A DNA stretch of 64,000 bases, from the NCBI GenBank assembly GCA_051162045.1, contig JBISDI010000017.1; one strand, written 5' to 3'. How positions within the stretch are numbered: the first letter of the stretch is position 1; each line of letters begins with the position of its first letter. The notes under the pieces are model-generated. The model was not told the origin of the DNA, ran no database searches, and saw nothing but the letters and a program-made list of their open reading frames with translations. Source of the DNA: Anaerozeibacter quisquiliarum. Lineage in GTDB: Bacteria > Bacillota > Clostridia > Christensenellales > Aristaeellaceae. The translations under genes and the position numbers were made by a program. Shown here piece after piece: positions 24,532-33,159 of this stretch.

Positions 24532-25275
24532 TCACAAATGCCCATGCGGACCGGCCAGCGCGATCAGCATGACATCCAGCGCGCCTGCCTGTCTAAGCGC
24601 CTCGGCCGAGCAATTGGCTGTCTCGCCGGTGGTCAGCACGTCGTCCACCAGCAGCACCCGCTTGCCCAAGACCGCGCCGGTTGCGCGGAACGCGCCTTTC
24701 AGGTTGTGTCCGCGCCGGTTCGTCGCCAGGCGCGCCTGCTGGCGGGTGCGCCTGACGCGCGCGAGGCAAGCCTCGTCCACCGGCACGCGCAACTGCGCCG
24801 ACAGCGCGCGCGCCAAGAGCGCCGCGTGGTTGAACCCGCGCGCGAGCAGCCGCGCCCGGTGCATGGGCACCGGCACCAGCAGGTCGAACGGGGGGAAGTT
24901 CTCGGCGATCACGGCGTTGGCCAGCTGCACGCCCATCCAGTCGACCAGGCGGTAGACGCCGCCGTACTTCATGTGCGCGATCATGCGCCGCACGGGCCGG
25001 GCGTAGAAATGCGTGTAGCGCGCAAACGACAGTCCGTCGGGCGGCCAAGCCCCGCACAGCGCGCAGCGCTTCCCGCCGCCCGTGGGCCGGCCGCAGCGCG
25101 GGCAGCGCTCGGCGGACATACGCGCCACCGGCATAAGCAGGTGCGCGCACTCGCCGCACAAAAAGCCGTCCTCCGCGCCCAGCGCGCTGTCGCAGCCCAG
25201 GCAGTTGGCCTGCGGCGGATACAGCAGCCCGAGCGCGCCCTCGAACCAAGCGCGCAGCCCCTCGCGCGCGCTCAC
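24532..25275 (-). CDS. comFC: ComF-family protein (amidophosphoribosyltransferase-like)
   Basis: A 247-residue protein with N-terminal double zinc ribbon (CLGC, CGEC, CPRCG, CALC; residues about 25-85) and a type I phosphoribosyltransferase domain with the PRPP loop VLLVDDVLTTGETA. In Bacillus ComFC is needed for DNA uptake and recombination during transformation. The start is GTG at 25275, overlapping the TGA stop of the XRE regulator (GTGA), so the two are translationally coupled. Partner comFA is not in the window. Confidence 0.9.
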   Translation of the reverse strand: MSAREGLRAWFEGALGLLYPPQANCLGCDSALGAEDGFLCGECAHLLMPVARMSAERCPRCGRPTGGGKRCALCGAWPPDGLSFARYTHFYARPVRRMIAHMKYGGVYRLVDWMGVQLANAVIAENFPPFDLLVPVPMHRARLLARGFNHAALLARALSAQLRVPVDEACLARVRRTRQQARLATNRRGHNLKGAFRATGAVLGKRVLLVDDVLTTGETANCSAEALRQAGALDVMLIALAGPHGHL

Positions 25276-25505
25276 AGCTTCGGGCGGCGGCTGCCCGGAT
25301 AGGGCGTCCGTTCGTCGGTGCGGCCGATCAAATAATCGACGCTGGTGCCGTAGTAATCGGCCAGCTTGTCGGCCGCCGCCAGTGAAAGGGCGCATTTGCC
25401 CGATTCGTAACCCGAATAAGTGCTTTGACGCACATGTAGATAGGCTGCCAACTCCATCTGCGTCTTGTCTCCGTCCTCCCGCAGATCGCGCAAGCGCAGG
25501 TTCAT
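25272..25505 (-). CDS. Small XRE-family DNA-binding protein
   Basis: A 77-residue single helix-turn-helix protein. LRDLREDGDKTQMELAAYLHVRQSTYSGYESG covers helices 1-3 and YYGTSVDYLIGRTD is the common C-terminal helix. There is no sensor domain. It is coupled to comFC by a GTGA overlap and may regulate the operon from the divergent 140-bp region it shares with the gene at 25646. Confidence 0.9.
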   Translation of the reverse strand: MNLRLRDLREDGDKTQMELAAYLHVRQSTYSGYESGKCALSLAAADKLADYYGTSVDYLIGRTDERTPYPGSRRPKL

Positions 25506-25582
25506 AAATGCTCACCTCAAGTGCATTATGAAATATCGATACCACCTATATTCAATTTTATAGCTCATATTGATAATTGCTC

Positions 25583-25611
25583 TTTTCAACGGGCGGCGCT
25601 TGGGGTATAAT
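25583..25611 (+). promoter_or_regulatory. Promoter of the DUF2007-phosphodiesterase operon
   Basis: TTTTCA (25583-25588), a 17-bp spacer and TATAAT (25606-25611). Confidence 0.65.
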
Positions 25612-25645
25612 CATGATAGGACAGAGAGGAAGGGAGGCGGCGCGC

Positions 25646-25930
25646 ATGTTCACGCCGAAAAAGCCCCCGATCGAGGGCGCGGAACTGGTGACGACGGTGT
25701 ATACCCCGGTGGACGCCGCGATCATCGAGGATCTGCTCCGGCAGGCGGACATCCCAAGCATCAGGCGGCCCAAACACGGCCTCGACCCGCTGCCGGTGCT
25801 GGCCGGATTCAGCGTGCTGGGCGAGGAAATTTACGCGGCGAGCGCGCAGGCGGACGAGGCGCGCGAGATTGTGCGCGCGTTCACCGAAGGCGGCGCGCAG
25901 ATTCTGCACGGGGAAGACGAGCATTTATGA
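25646..25930 (+). CDS. DUF2007-type small signalling protein
   Basis: A 94-residue protein resembling the DUF2007 family of putative signal-transducing proteins: TTVYTPVDAAIIEDLLRQADIPS is the usual strand-helix start, followed by GEEIYAASAQADEAREIVRAF. The ATG at 25646 has a GGGAGGCGG ribosome site; the upstream in-frame start at 25577 is less likely because it overlaps the promoter. It overlaps the phosphodiesterase start by ATGA. Function not established. Confidence 0.8.
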   Translation: MFTPKKPPIEGAELVTTVYTPVDAAIIEDLLRQADIPSIRRPKHGLDPLPVLAGFSVLGEEIYAASAQADEAREIVRAFTEGGAQILHGEDEHL

Positions 25931-26472
25931 AGCTGATGATCGCGTCCGACCTGCACGGCTCTGACACCCATAGCGCCAAACTGATCGGCGCGTTCGAGCG
26001 GGAAGCGCCCGAGCGGCTGATCCTGCTGGGCGACCTTTTATACCACGGGCCGCGTAACGACCTGCCGGAAGGCTACGATCCGAGAAAGGTGTTTGAACGG
26101 CTGAACCTTCTCGCGGGGCGGTTGCTCGCCGTGCGCGGCAACTGCGACAGCGAAGTCGACCAGATGGTGCTGGACTTCCCGATCATGGCCGACTACGCGC
26201 TGGTCTACCATGCGGGCCGCGAGATCTTCCTGACCCACGGCCACCTGTTCGGCCCCGACAACCCGCCGCAGCTCCGCCCCGGCGATGCGTTGATATCCGG
26301 TCACACCCATGTCCCCACCTGGGATGAGCGCGCCGGCATATGGTACCTGAACCCCGGCTCGGTATCGCTGCCCAAGCAAGACACCCCGCATGGCTACATG
26401 GTGCTGGACGATGCGGGCTTCACCTGGAAAACGCTCGATGGCGCGCCGTATCACGCGCTTGCGCTGACCTGA
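25927..26472 (+). CDS. YfcE/MJ0936-family metallophosphoesterase
   Basis: A 181-residue calcineurin-like phosphodiesterase. Metal-site motifs are SDLHGS (D8, H10), GDLLYHG (D36), RGNCDSE (N-H/D switch region), THGHLFG and SGHTHVP. The family hydrolyses small phosphodiesters in vitro; the physiological substrate is unknown. It is coupled to the DUF2007 gene by an ATGA overlap. Two bases separate its TGA stop from palindromic element copy 2. Confidence 0.93.
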   Translation: MKLMIASDLHGSDTHSAKLIGAFEREAPERLILLGDLLYHGPRNDLPEGYDPRKVFERLNLLAGRLLAVRGNCDSEVDQMVLDFPIMADYALVYHAGREIFLTHGHLFGPDNPPQLRPGDALISGHTHVPTWDERAGIWYLNPGSVSLPKQDTPHGYMVLDDAGFTWKTLDGAPYHALALT

Positions 26473-26473
26473 C

Positions 26474-26640
26474 CTAGGTAAGCGCTGATCAAATCCCACG
26501 CGCGATGGCGGCTGCCTTTTCGCCATCTCGCGCCCGCAAAATCCTCGACGTAGCGCTGCTACGCCTTCGTCTTTTGCGAGCACGATCTGACGAAAATTCA
26601 ACTCGCCACCGCACGCGCGCTTTAATCAGCGATTACCTAG
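26474..26640. repeat. CTAG-ended palindromic element, copy 2
   Basis: A 167-bp element, near-identical to 13777-13942 at both ends (CTAGGTAAGCGCTGATCAAA and CTAGGTAATCGCTGATTAAA inward). The central stem has decayed in its 3' half (GCTACGCCTTCGTCTTTTGCG instead of a perfect complement). Its right end encodes the last four codons (LGNR) and TGA stop of the minus-strand amidohydrolase at 26626, so the element has replaced or defined that gene's 3' end. It separates two convergent genes. Confidence 0.85.
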
Positions 26641-27429
26641 CTTCAGCAAATCCTTGGCGTTGCCGGCGAATATGCGCCGCTTGCGCTCGCGCGGCAGGTC
26701 GGCGGCGTAGACCGGGTAGAGCGAGAAGTCCGGCGTCATGTACGGGGTATAGGAACCGTACAGCAGGTTGCTGCTGCCGACGGCGGCATCGAGCACCTCG
26801 TACTCGTTGAACAGCACCAGGTTGTGCGTCTCGATGTAGAAGTTCTTGTGCTTGGCGAGCAGAGACATGTAATCCCGCGCGTGGTAGAGCAGCTTCCTGT
26901 CCATGCTCTCGAGCACCACGTTCAGGCCCGGATGCCGCTCGCAGATGCGATCGACGGCATCCCAGCCGGTGTCGATGTGCCAGATGAGCAGCGGAAAGCC
27001 CAACTCCTCCAGCACTTCGCACATCCTGCCGATGGCGTACTCCCCCGTCGAGTGGCGGTAGCGCCCGGGGTACATGCGCGCGGCGACGACGCGCTGGTCG
27101 CGCAAATCGCGCAGATACTGCCGACCCTTGTCCCTATCGAAGAACATATCCGGCGTGACCACGGCGCAGCCGTAGAAGCTGTCATGCCCCTTGAGCAGCG
27201 GGGGCAGCTCGGCGTTACCGATGTACGGATCGACGTCCATCGCCGTCTGCGCGGTGACGAGGCCGCCGCCGATGCCATAGCGCGTGCAGGCCTCCACTTG
27301 CTCCTCCCAGCGCTCAAAGCGGACGAAGCCATCCACGCGCGCGGGCGCCCACCACATCGCAATGTCGAATATGTCAAACTCCGAGAGCCCACGCCTGTAT
27401 TCGGCGGCCCTCTGCCCGATCATGCTCAT
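26626..27429 (-). CDS. Amidohydrolase-superfamily TIM barrel lacking the HxH motif
   Basis: A 267-residue member of the amidohydrolase_2 group, last gene of the sugar operon. Later strands look normal (FPLLIWHIDTG, VVLESMD, FYIETHNLVLF, LLYGSYTPYMTP). The N-terminal strand reads FDIFDIAMWW where relatives have DxHxH, so the usual binuclear metal site is incomplete and catalysis by the standard mechanism is doubtful. GGAGGG is 5 nt before the ATG, 13 bp after the previous gene. Its last codons LGNR and stop come from palindromic element copy 2, so the natural C-terminus may have been altered. Confidence 0.8.
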   Translation of the reverse strand: MSMIGQRAAEYRRGLSEFDIFDIAMWWAPARVDGFVRFERWEEQVEACTRYGIGGGLVTAQTAMDVDPYIGNAELPPLLKGHDSFYGCAVVTPDMFFDRDKGRQYLRDLRDQRVVAARMYPGRYRHSTGEYAIGRMCEVLEELGFPLLIWHIDTGWDAVDRICERHPGLNVVLESMDRKLLYHARDYMSLLAKHKNFYIETHNLVLFNEYEVLDAAVGSSNLLYGSYTPYMTPDFSLYPVYAADLPRERKRRIFAGNAKDLLKLGNR

Positions 27430-27442
27430 ATCGTCCCTCCTT

Positions 27443-28225
27443 CTAGCCGATGTCCGCGAAGTACACCTTCAGTGCGTTGTGGCGCAGGATCTTCTCCTTG
27501 TCCGCGTCCGAAATGGACGAGCCGAGCACCACGCCCAGCATCGGCCGCTGCTCGATCATGTAGCAGTCGGAGCCGTACAGAACCCGCTCCGCGCCGAGAT
27601 TGTCGATCAGGTATTCCAGCATGCCATTGTCCCAGATGTCCCCGGCGATGTCGAAGTAGCAGTTCTTATGCGCGCGGCCGATGCGCACGGCCTCTACGAT
27701 GCCGTCGTAGCGCCCGCCGGAATGGCCGAACACGAACGTCACGTCCGGGTATTCGGCGGCGTACTTCTCGAACTTGCCCGCCCAGGCGCTTTTTTGGCTC
27801 GGGTGGTAGCTGGAGACGTTCCAGGTGTGGGAGAGGATCGGCAGCTTCAGCTCGCGGGCGATCTCCCAGGCCGGCCGGTACAGCTCGCTGTCGGCATCGA
27901 CAAACGCGCCGGAGGGATGCAGCTTGATGCCGCGGAACACGCGCTCCGCCCGGTGCGCGCGTATGGCGTCCAACGCCGGTTGCGGGTGATGCGGTCCGTA
28001 GCAAATGAAGCTGAATATCCGGCCGCCCGACGCCTCATGCGCCTGGCGGTCGAGGGCGATACCCTCCTCGTACCGGTCCCGCAGCGAGAGGCTGTGCGCG
28101 CTGATCGCGCGCTCGATATCCAGGCGATCCATCACCTTGAGCAGCGTGCCCAGGCTTTGGTCGACGGCAAGGTAGTCGGGGCTTGCGCCCAAGTGCATGT
28201 GTGCGTCTATGATCTTGAAGCTCAT
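27443..28225 (-). CDS. Amidohydrolase family protein (lactonase/decarboxylase-like)
   Basis: A 260-residue amidohydrolase_2 barrel. The metal motif IDAHMHLG (H9, H11), LSHTWNVSS, FVFGHSGG and the catalytic aspartate in LYGSDCY are all present, so it is probably active. Relatives include sugar lactonases and aromatic decarboxylases; in a sugar operon a lactone or cyclic intermediate hydrolysis is the reasonable inference. The ATG at 28225 overlaps the kinase stop (ATGA) and has GGAGG 10-11 nt upstream. It pairs with the HxH-less paralogue downstream, so the two may form a complex. Confidence 0.85.
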   Translation of the reverse strand: MSFKIIDAHMHLGASPDYLAVDQSLGTLLKVMDRLDIERAISAHSLSLRDRYEEGIALDRQAHEASGGRIFSFICYGPHHPQPALDAIRAHRAERVFRGIKLHPSGAFVDADSELYRPAWEIARELKLPILSHTWNVSSYHPSQKSAWAGKFEKYAAEYPDVTFVFGHSGGRYDGIVEAVRIGRAHKNCYFDIAGDIWDNGMLEYLIDNLGAERVLYGSDCYMIEQRPMLGVVLGSSISDADKEKILRHNALKVYFADIG

Positions 28226-29616
28226 AGGCCAAACCTCCGCATTTCTATCGAAGTCTTTGCAAGGCCCGCGCCCAGCGCGGTGAGCTGCGCGCGGATGTTG
28301 CCCATGGTGGCGGCCTCCGGCAACCCTGCCAGCAACGGCCGCGCCAGCGCCTCCGCCAGCCGCTGGTTGACGGCGTTCGCCTGCGCGCCGCCGCTGACCA
28401 CGTAGACGCGCGGAAATTTCCGATTCAGCAGGCCCTCCAGCCGCGTCAGCCCCTCGGCGGTCAGTTGGGCGAGGCTGTTGGCGAAGGCCTCGTAGAGCGC
28501 GTGCGGCGAATGGGCCGGCGCGTGCCCCGCGCGCTCGATGGCGGCGTTCAGCGCCGCAGGCATGTCCGCCGCCGCGCCCGGCACGTCCGCAAAGTCGAAA
28601 CGCCGCGCCGTGCGGTGGGCCAGCGCGTAGCCGGTCAGCTGCGGGTAGGTGATTTCGCGGCCTTCCTCGCGCCACCGGCGCATGCACTGCTGTATGAAGT
28701 GCATGCCCGCGCCGCCGCCCATCAGGCATACGCGCCCGTCGCCCAGCCGCGTGTTGACAAAGCCGAGCGACAGCAGCTCGTCGTTCAGCGCCGGCTGCTC
28801 GAGCACCGCGCCGAACATGTTGTAGCTGCCGCTGGAGACCCACAGAAAGCTGCCGTCGTCCGGGATGGCCGATACGGCGCTTGCGGTGTCGTGCCCGTCC
28901 ACGCAGGCCATGGGCACGGCGTCATAGTCGGTCTCCTGAAGCACCGTGTCGTTCGTGCGGCCGACGAGGGTCCCCCACTGAAGGCGGGGCGGCGTCTTGT
29001 CCAGCACGCCCAGCACCCGCGCCGTCTCGTCGGAATAGCGCAGCGTCCGCGCGTCGCACTGCTCGCCGATGGCCGGCAGCGAATCGTCGTAGCCGGCGAC
29101 GCCCGTCAGCAAATACACCAGCAGATATGGAATGTAGAGATACCTGCGCGCCGCCTTGAACAGGTCCTTGCGGTGCGTGCGGTCGTACCAGAGCTGGCGC
29201 AATGTGGAGATGGAGATGAACCCCGCGCCGCTTGAGCGCGCGTGGTCGAGCGGGCCCAGCCTGAAATCGCGCTCGAAGTCGCGCGCATGCGCTTCGTTCA
29301 CCGGGTCGCGGTAGCAGCGCGGCAGACCCAACACCTCGCCGCCCGCGCCGATGTAGGCGTAGTCCTGAGACCAGGCGTCGACGCCGATCGAGTCCAGTTC
29401 CACGCCGCGCGCCCGGCAGGCGCGCAGGCAGTCCAACGCGCCGCGGTAGATGCGCACGTAGTCCCAGTAGAGGCCGCCGTTCAGGCGGACGAAGCCGTTC
29501 TCAAAGCGGTGGACCTCCTCCACGCGTTCGAGCCCGCCGTCCGACGCCCGGTAGCCGAGGATGCCCCGACCGCTGCCCGCGCCGATGTCCAGCGCCAGCA
29601 CCGCGCGCGGCTTCAT
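28222..29616 (-). CDS. FGGY-family carbohydrate kinase, rhamnulokinase-like
   Basis: A 464-residue ATP-dependent sugar kinase. The first phosphate loop is LALDIGAGSGRG (compare DLGASSGR in RhaB), followed by IGVDAWSQDYAYI. The second domain has MACVDGHDTASAV, WVSSGSYNMFG and the adenosine-site VVSGGAQANAVNQ. These features place it near rhamnulokinase and related ketose kinases. The substrate is likely the ketose made by one of the adjacent isomerases. The ATG at 29616 overlaps the stop of the TIM-barrel gene upstream. Length is normal; the longer open frame to 29976 has no ribosome site. Confidence 0.88.
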   Translation of the reverse strand: MKPRAVLALDIGAGSGRGILGYRASDGGLERVEEVHRFENGFVRLNGGLYWDYVRIYRGALDCLRACRARGVELDSIGVDAWSQDYAYIGAGGEVLGLPRCYRDPVNEAHARDFERDFRLGPLDHARSSGAGFISISTLRQLWYDRTHRKDLFKAARRYLYIPYLLVYLLTGVAGYDDSLPAIGEQCDARTLRYSDETARVLGVLDKTPPRLQWGTLVGRTNDTVLQETDYDAVPMACVDGHDTASAVSAIPDDGSFLWVSSGSYNMFGAVLEQPALNDELLSLGFVNTRLGDGRVCLMGGGAGMHFIQQCMRRWREEGREITYPQLTGYALAHRTARRFDFADVPGAAADMPAALNAAIERAGHAPAHSPHALYEAFANSLAQLTAEGLTRLEGLLNRKFPRVYVVSGGAQANAVNQRLAEALARPLLAGLPEAATMGNIRAQLTALGAGLAKTSIEMRRFGL

Positions 29617-30812
29617 GGCTGCCCCTCCGGCTGCGCGCCTGAGTTCAGCGCCAGCAGCTCGCTCAGCCGCATACCGTCGCGGGGGATGAATTGCCGGAGG
29701 TACTCGGTGCTCGTGCGCAGCTTGTGCAGCCCCTGATAGCCGATGTCCTTGGTGCTCAGGTACAGCTCCTGGATCAGGTAGATGTCCTCGCAGCGGGGCG
29801 GCATGCCGTAAAGAGGCTCCCGCGCGTAGCAGTCGGAGAGCGCTTGCAGGATTTTCAGCGGATGGATCTTGCCCTTCGCGTTGTGCTCCGGCAGGAACGG
29901 CGCATGTGAGGAGTGCCGCCCGTCGGTCTGCTGCAGGTGGATGACCGGAGACCAGGCCCCGAGCTGGCACAGCCATTCGTAGCAGTCGGTGTCCCCGGGC
30001 GCATTGAACTGGTCTTTGTTGCGGTCGAACTCCGCCGCCAGGCGCAAAAGTTCCTCCGCCGTCAAATGGCCCTTGCCGGCCCCGCGCGTGAAGATGTCAT
30101 ACGCCTCGCGGCTGCCGAGCCAGGGCTCGACAAAGCCGTCCCGCACATACCGCGCGCAGGCCGCCTGCAGTTGCTGATCGTCCGGGCGCAGGTAGAAGGG
30201 GCAGTGGTGTCCCACGTCCTCGGTCAGGTAAAACGGCGCGCCGGAATCGGCAGTGACGCCGAGGATCAACTCGCGCATGTCCTCGATGGCGAAGGGCGGC
30301 TGATGCGGCGTGTACATCTGCTCGAGGGCCACACGCTTTATGCCCGCGGCGGCCGCCATGCGGTTGACCGCCACCATGCACTCGCGCGAGCGCGAGCGCG
30401 CCTCGCGCCGGCCTTCGGGGCAATAGAGCATGGATTCGCTCGTCGCCTGCACATAGTATCCGATATCCGAACCGATGGCGGCGGCCATCTCGATAAAATT
30501 GCCAAACCAGCGCTCGACGAGGTGTCGGCGCACGCGCGCGTCCGGATGGGAGAAGCCGATGGTGTCGTAGGTGGAGTCGTTGGAATAGAACATCACCACC
30601 TGTACGCCCAGCGCTTCCCGCATGGCGTTGACCTCGCGCACCCAGTCGCGGCGGTAGCCGTCCGGCGTCAGCAGCGGCTCGCACTCGAGGTCCGGCACGG
30701 CCTCGACGTATTGCATCCCCAGCTCCTTGACCGCGCGTCCCCACTCCATCGGCGTCGTCCAGCGCTTGATCGCGAAGCAGTTGTCAATGCCCAGATGTAT
30801 CCTCGGGTCCAA
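29613..30812 (-). CDS. Xylose-isomerase-like TIM barrel (sugar isomerase/epimerase)
   Basis: A 399-residue cytosolic enzyme of the AP-endonuclease-2/xylose-isomerase-like TIM barrel superfamily. Metal-ligand-type residues appear in KRVALEQMYTPHQP (E), YLTEDVGHHCPF (D/H) and PVIHLQQTDGRHSSHAPF (H). Relatives include tetrulose-phosphate epimerases and D-tagatose 3-epimerase-like proteins. The start is probably TTG at 30812, with GGGGGAGG 7 nt upstream; the GTG at 30839 overlaps the previous stop but has no ribosome site. Its substrate is probably phosphorylated or unphosphorylated ketose of this operon's pathway. Confidence 0.82.
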   Translation of the reverse strand: MDPRIHLGIDNCFAIKRWTTPMEWGRAVKELGMQYVEAVPDLECEPLLTPDGYRRDWVREVNAMREALGVQVVMFYSNDSTYDTIGFSHPDARVRRHLVERWFGNFIEMAAAIGSDIGYYVQATSESMLYCPEGRREARSRSRECMVAVNRMAAAAGIKRVALEQMYTPHQPPFAIEDMRELILGVTADSGAPFYLTEDVGHHCPFYLRPDDQQLQAACARYVRDGFVEPWLGSREAYDIFTRGAGKGHLTAEELLRLAAEFDRNKDQFNAPGDTDCYEWLCQLGAWSPVIHLQQTDGRHSSHAPFLPEHNAKGKIHPLKILQALSDCYAREPLYGMPPRCEDIYLIQELYLSTKDIGYQGLHKLRTSTEYLRQFIPRDGMRLSELLALNSGAQPEGQP

Positions 30813-30835
30813 AATCCGTCCTCCCCCTCGCAGGC

Positions 30836-31828
30836 TCACTTGAGCACGTATTCCCGGAGCAGTTTATAGATCTTCGGCGTGTTCCCGTCCTGCGCCTGCA
30901 GCGCGTGGAGCTCGTCCTTCGGCAGCGTCCGCGCCAGGCGCATGATGGCGTTGGCCATCTGCACGAACTCGGTGGTCGCTTCCACGCCGTCCATGCGGGC
31001 CGGCCAGTTGTCCATGATGAACCAGCCGTCATAGCCGATCTCGTCCAGCTTCCAGAAAAACTCCAACGCCTGCCAGAAACTGACGGTGCCGAAGATCAGG
31101 TCGTCGTCGAAGCGGCCGAAGTTGTCGTTCAGATGGATCATCGAGAGGCGATTGTACATGTTGGCCAGCGCCACGCTCTCCGCCGGGTTCTCGCGTCCGA
31201 ACAGCGCGTGGCCGTAGTCGACGATGACGCCCAGGTTACCCAGGCCGATCTTCTCGCACATCAGCAGCACCTTGCCGATGTCGGAGGCGTACTGGTGGGT
31301 CAGCGGCTCGTAGTTCTTGTACTCGAGGGTAACCTTGACGTCGGAGCGGTGCGCGGCGACCTCGCCGATGCACTCGAGCATGTAGTTCCAGTGCACTTCG
31401 TAGCGGTCCTGGAACGGATAATCGTAGCCGTCGTGCGCCATCCAGAACATGATGTCCACGGCGTTTGCGGCGGCGGCCCAGTCCATGCAGTCCTTGCCGT
31501 AGCGCACGATCTCGCGGCGGGTCTTGGGGTCGCGCGCGGCGAAGGTGCCGTACTTCCAGCGGGCCTTGGTGTAGTTGTCGGGGCCGACCGAACCCACGCG
31601 GAAGCCGTACTGGCGCAGCAGGTCGCGGTAGCGGATGGGATCGACCGGGTCGTCGTAGAAGCCGTAGCCCACGGCGCTCATGCCGCCGACCTTGGCGAAG
31701 ATCTCAAGCTGCTGCTCGAACGTGCGCTCGGGCAGGTCGCTCTTGTAGCCCTTGTCCACGAATCGGTCGCACATGTTGGAGAACGTCGCGCCTGCGCACT
31801 GCAGTTTCAAAAGGTGCTTCTCTTCCAT
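30836..31828 (-). CDS. Sugar phosphate isomerase/epimerase (IolE/MocC-like)
   Basis: A 330-residue xylose-isomerase-like TIM barrel, distinct from the neighbouring 399-residue one. Candidate metal ligands lie in VKVTLEYKNYEP (E), GVIVDYGHALFG (D, H) and SMIHLNDNFGRFDDDLIFGTVSF (H, D). The pattern matches the rhamnose-isomerase/L-ketose epimerase side of the superfamily. The ATG at 31828 has AAGGA 9 nt upstream and starts 2 nt inside the rhaM-like stop context. The operon order mutarotase-isomerase-epimerase-kinase fits conversion of an imported aldose to a ketose phosphate. Confidence 0.85.
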   Translation of the reverse strand: MEEKHLLKLQCAGATFSNMCDRFVDKGYKSDLPERTFEQQLEIFAKVGGMSAVGYGFYDDPVDPIRYRDLLRQYGFRVGSVGPDNYTKARWKYGTFAARDPKTRREIVRYGKDCMDWAAAANAVDIMFWMAHDGYDYPFQDRYEVHWNYMLECIGEVAAHRSDVKVTLEYKNYEPLTHQYASDIGKVLLMCEKIGLGNLGVIVDYGHALFGRENPAESVALANMYNRLSMIHLNDNFGRFDDDLIFGTVSFWQALEFFWKLDEIGYDGWFIMDNWPARMDGVEATTEFVQMANAIMRLARTLPKDELHALQAQDGNTPKIYKLLREYVLK

Positions 31829-31829
31829 G

Positions 31830-32147
31830 TCAGTCATTCCTTTCCGTGCTGTTGAAATCGAACATGCATTGAAGCTTCGCCGCCCCGCCCTCGCCGTAGA
31901 CGAGGATGTCGGCCATGTAGGCGTCCCAGCGCGCCTTGACCGGGTCGGCACGGATCACCCGCGCGGCCGCCTCGGGGTCGGCGCATTCGTAGTATTCGAT
32001 CAGGCGCGTGCCCACGTTCCAGATCGAGTAGTTCTTGAGCCCCGCGCGCAGCATCATGGCGCGCATCTCGGGCCACAGCGCGTCGTGCCGCCGCCGGTAT
32101 TCCTGCTGCGCGCCCTCGCGCAGCCCAAACTCATGGACGCACTTCAT
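31830..32147 (-). CDS. rhaM: L-rhamnose mutarotase family protein
   Basis: A 105-residue dimeric alpha/beta-barrel protein matching RhaM, which interconverts alpha and beta anomers of L-rhamnose. The catalytic histidine lies in RRRHDALWPEM (H21), and IWNVGTRLIEYYECAD carries the conserved tyrosine pair. It lies between the permease gene (1 bp apart) and the isomerase genes. RhaM relatives also act on other 6-deoxy or pyranose sugars, so the presence of the gene suggests a cyclic aldose but does not prove rhamnose; no rhaA or rhaD homologue is present. Confidence 0.9.
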   Translation of the reverse strand: MKCVHEFGLREGAQQEYRRRHDALWPEMRAMMLRAGLKNYSIWNVGTRLIEYYECADPEAAARVIRADPVKARWDAYMADILVYGEGGAAKLQCMFDFNSTERND

Positions 32148-32148
32148 G

Positions 32149-33156
32149 TCACTTGTTGTACTGGAATCCGCCGCCGCGCAGCGTATCCACCATCACCGCC
32201 AGCAGCAGCACAGCGCCGCGCACCGCCATCTGGTAGTAGGAGGAGAGGGACAAAAGCGTCATGCCGTTGTTGATGGTCATCAGGATCAGCATGCCGAGGA
32301 ACACGCCGACGATCGAGCCGCGCCCGCCGCCCAGCGCCAGGCCGCCGATCAGCACCGAGGTGGTGATGTCGATCTCGCTGCCGACGCCGGCCGCCGGCAT
32401 CGAGGTCATGACGATGCTGGCCGATAGTATGCCGCCGATGCTGGAGGCGACCGACGCGAACAGCAGGCCGATGAAGCGCGTCTTGCGCACGTTGATGCCG
32501 CACAGATGCGCCGCGCGCGGGTTCGCGCCCACCGCATAGACCTGCCGGCCGTACTTCGTCTTCTTGAGCACGAAGCCGCACAGGGCGAAGACCAGCAGCA
32601 TGACCAGCAGCGGCACGGGCAAGAATCCGAAGAGTCTGGTCTGGCCGATGAACTTGAACACATGGGCGTCCGGAGCGGTCATCAGCACGATGTTCTTGGC
32701 GTTTGTCAGCATGTAGGCGACGCCGCGGAAGATGCTCATCGTGCCCAGCGTGACGATAATCGGCGGCACGCGCCCGAAGGTCAGCAGCACCGCGTTGATC
32801 GCGCCGCACAAAAGGCCCACGCCCAGCGCCCCCGCGATGCTCAGCCACGCCGGCCAGCCCCAGTGGACGCACATGATGCCCAGTATCGTCGAGCACAGCG
32901 CCGACACCGCGTATTGCGACAACTCCAGCGCGCCCATCAGCATGTAGACCGTGAGACCGGCGGCCATCGCGCCGGAGACCGCCGAGGTGAGGCCGATGTT
33001 CATGAAGTTGCTGAGCGTAAAGAAGTACGGGGAGAGGGAAGACATGATGATGAAGATGACGATCATCGCGATCATCAGGCTGAACTCGTAGCTTTTGATA
33101 AAATTCTTCAAGCCACGCTTGAAGTCGCCTTCCTGTGTCTTGCCGGTCGTGTCCAT
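32149..33156 (-). CDS. Sugar ABC transporter permease (RbsC family)
   Basis: A 335-residue membrane protein with about nine to ten hydrophobic segments and the RbsC-type VGANPRAAHLCGINVRKTRFIGL loop that contacts the ATPase. It has a hydrophilic N-terminal 25 residues before the first span. It is the only permease gene here and would act as a homodimer. It starts 3 bp after the ATPase gene and is followed 1 bp later by rhaM. Confidence 0.93.
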   Translation of the reverse strand: MDTTGKTQEGDFKRGLKNFIKSYEFSLMIAMIVIFIIMSSLSPYFFTLSNFMNIGLTSAVSGAMAAGLTVYMLMGALELSQYAVSALCSTILGIMCVHWGWPAWLSIAGALGVGLLCGAINAVLLTFGRVPPIIVTLGTMSIFRGVAYMLTNAKNIVLMTAPDAHVFKFIGQTRLFGFLPVPLLVMLLVFALCGFVLKKTKYGRQVYAVGANPRAAHLCGINVRKTRFIGLLFASVASSIGGILSASIVMTSMPAAGVGSEIDITTSVLIGGLALGGGRGSIVGVFLGMLILMTINNGMTLLSLSSYYQMAVRGAVLLLAVMVDTLRGGGFQYNK

Positions 33157-33159
33157 CGC

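Noticed and set aside
28222..29976. 584-codon version of the FGGY kinase
   Set aside because: The extra N-terminal 120 residues are the out-of-frame shadow of the TIM-barrel gene; ATG 29616 has a proper ribosome site and the family start.
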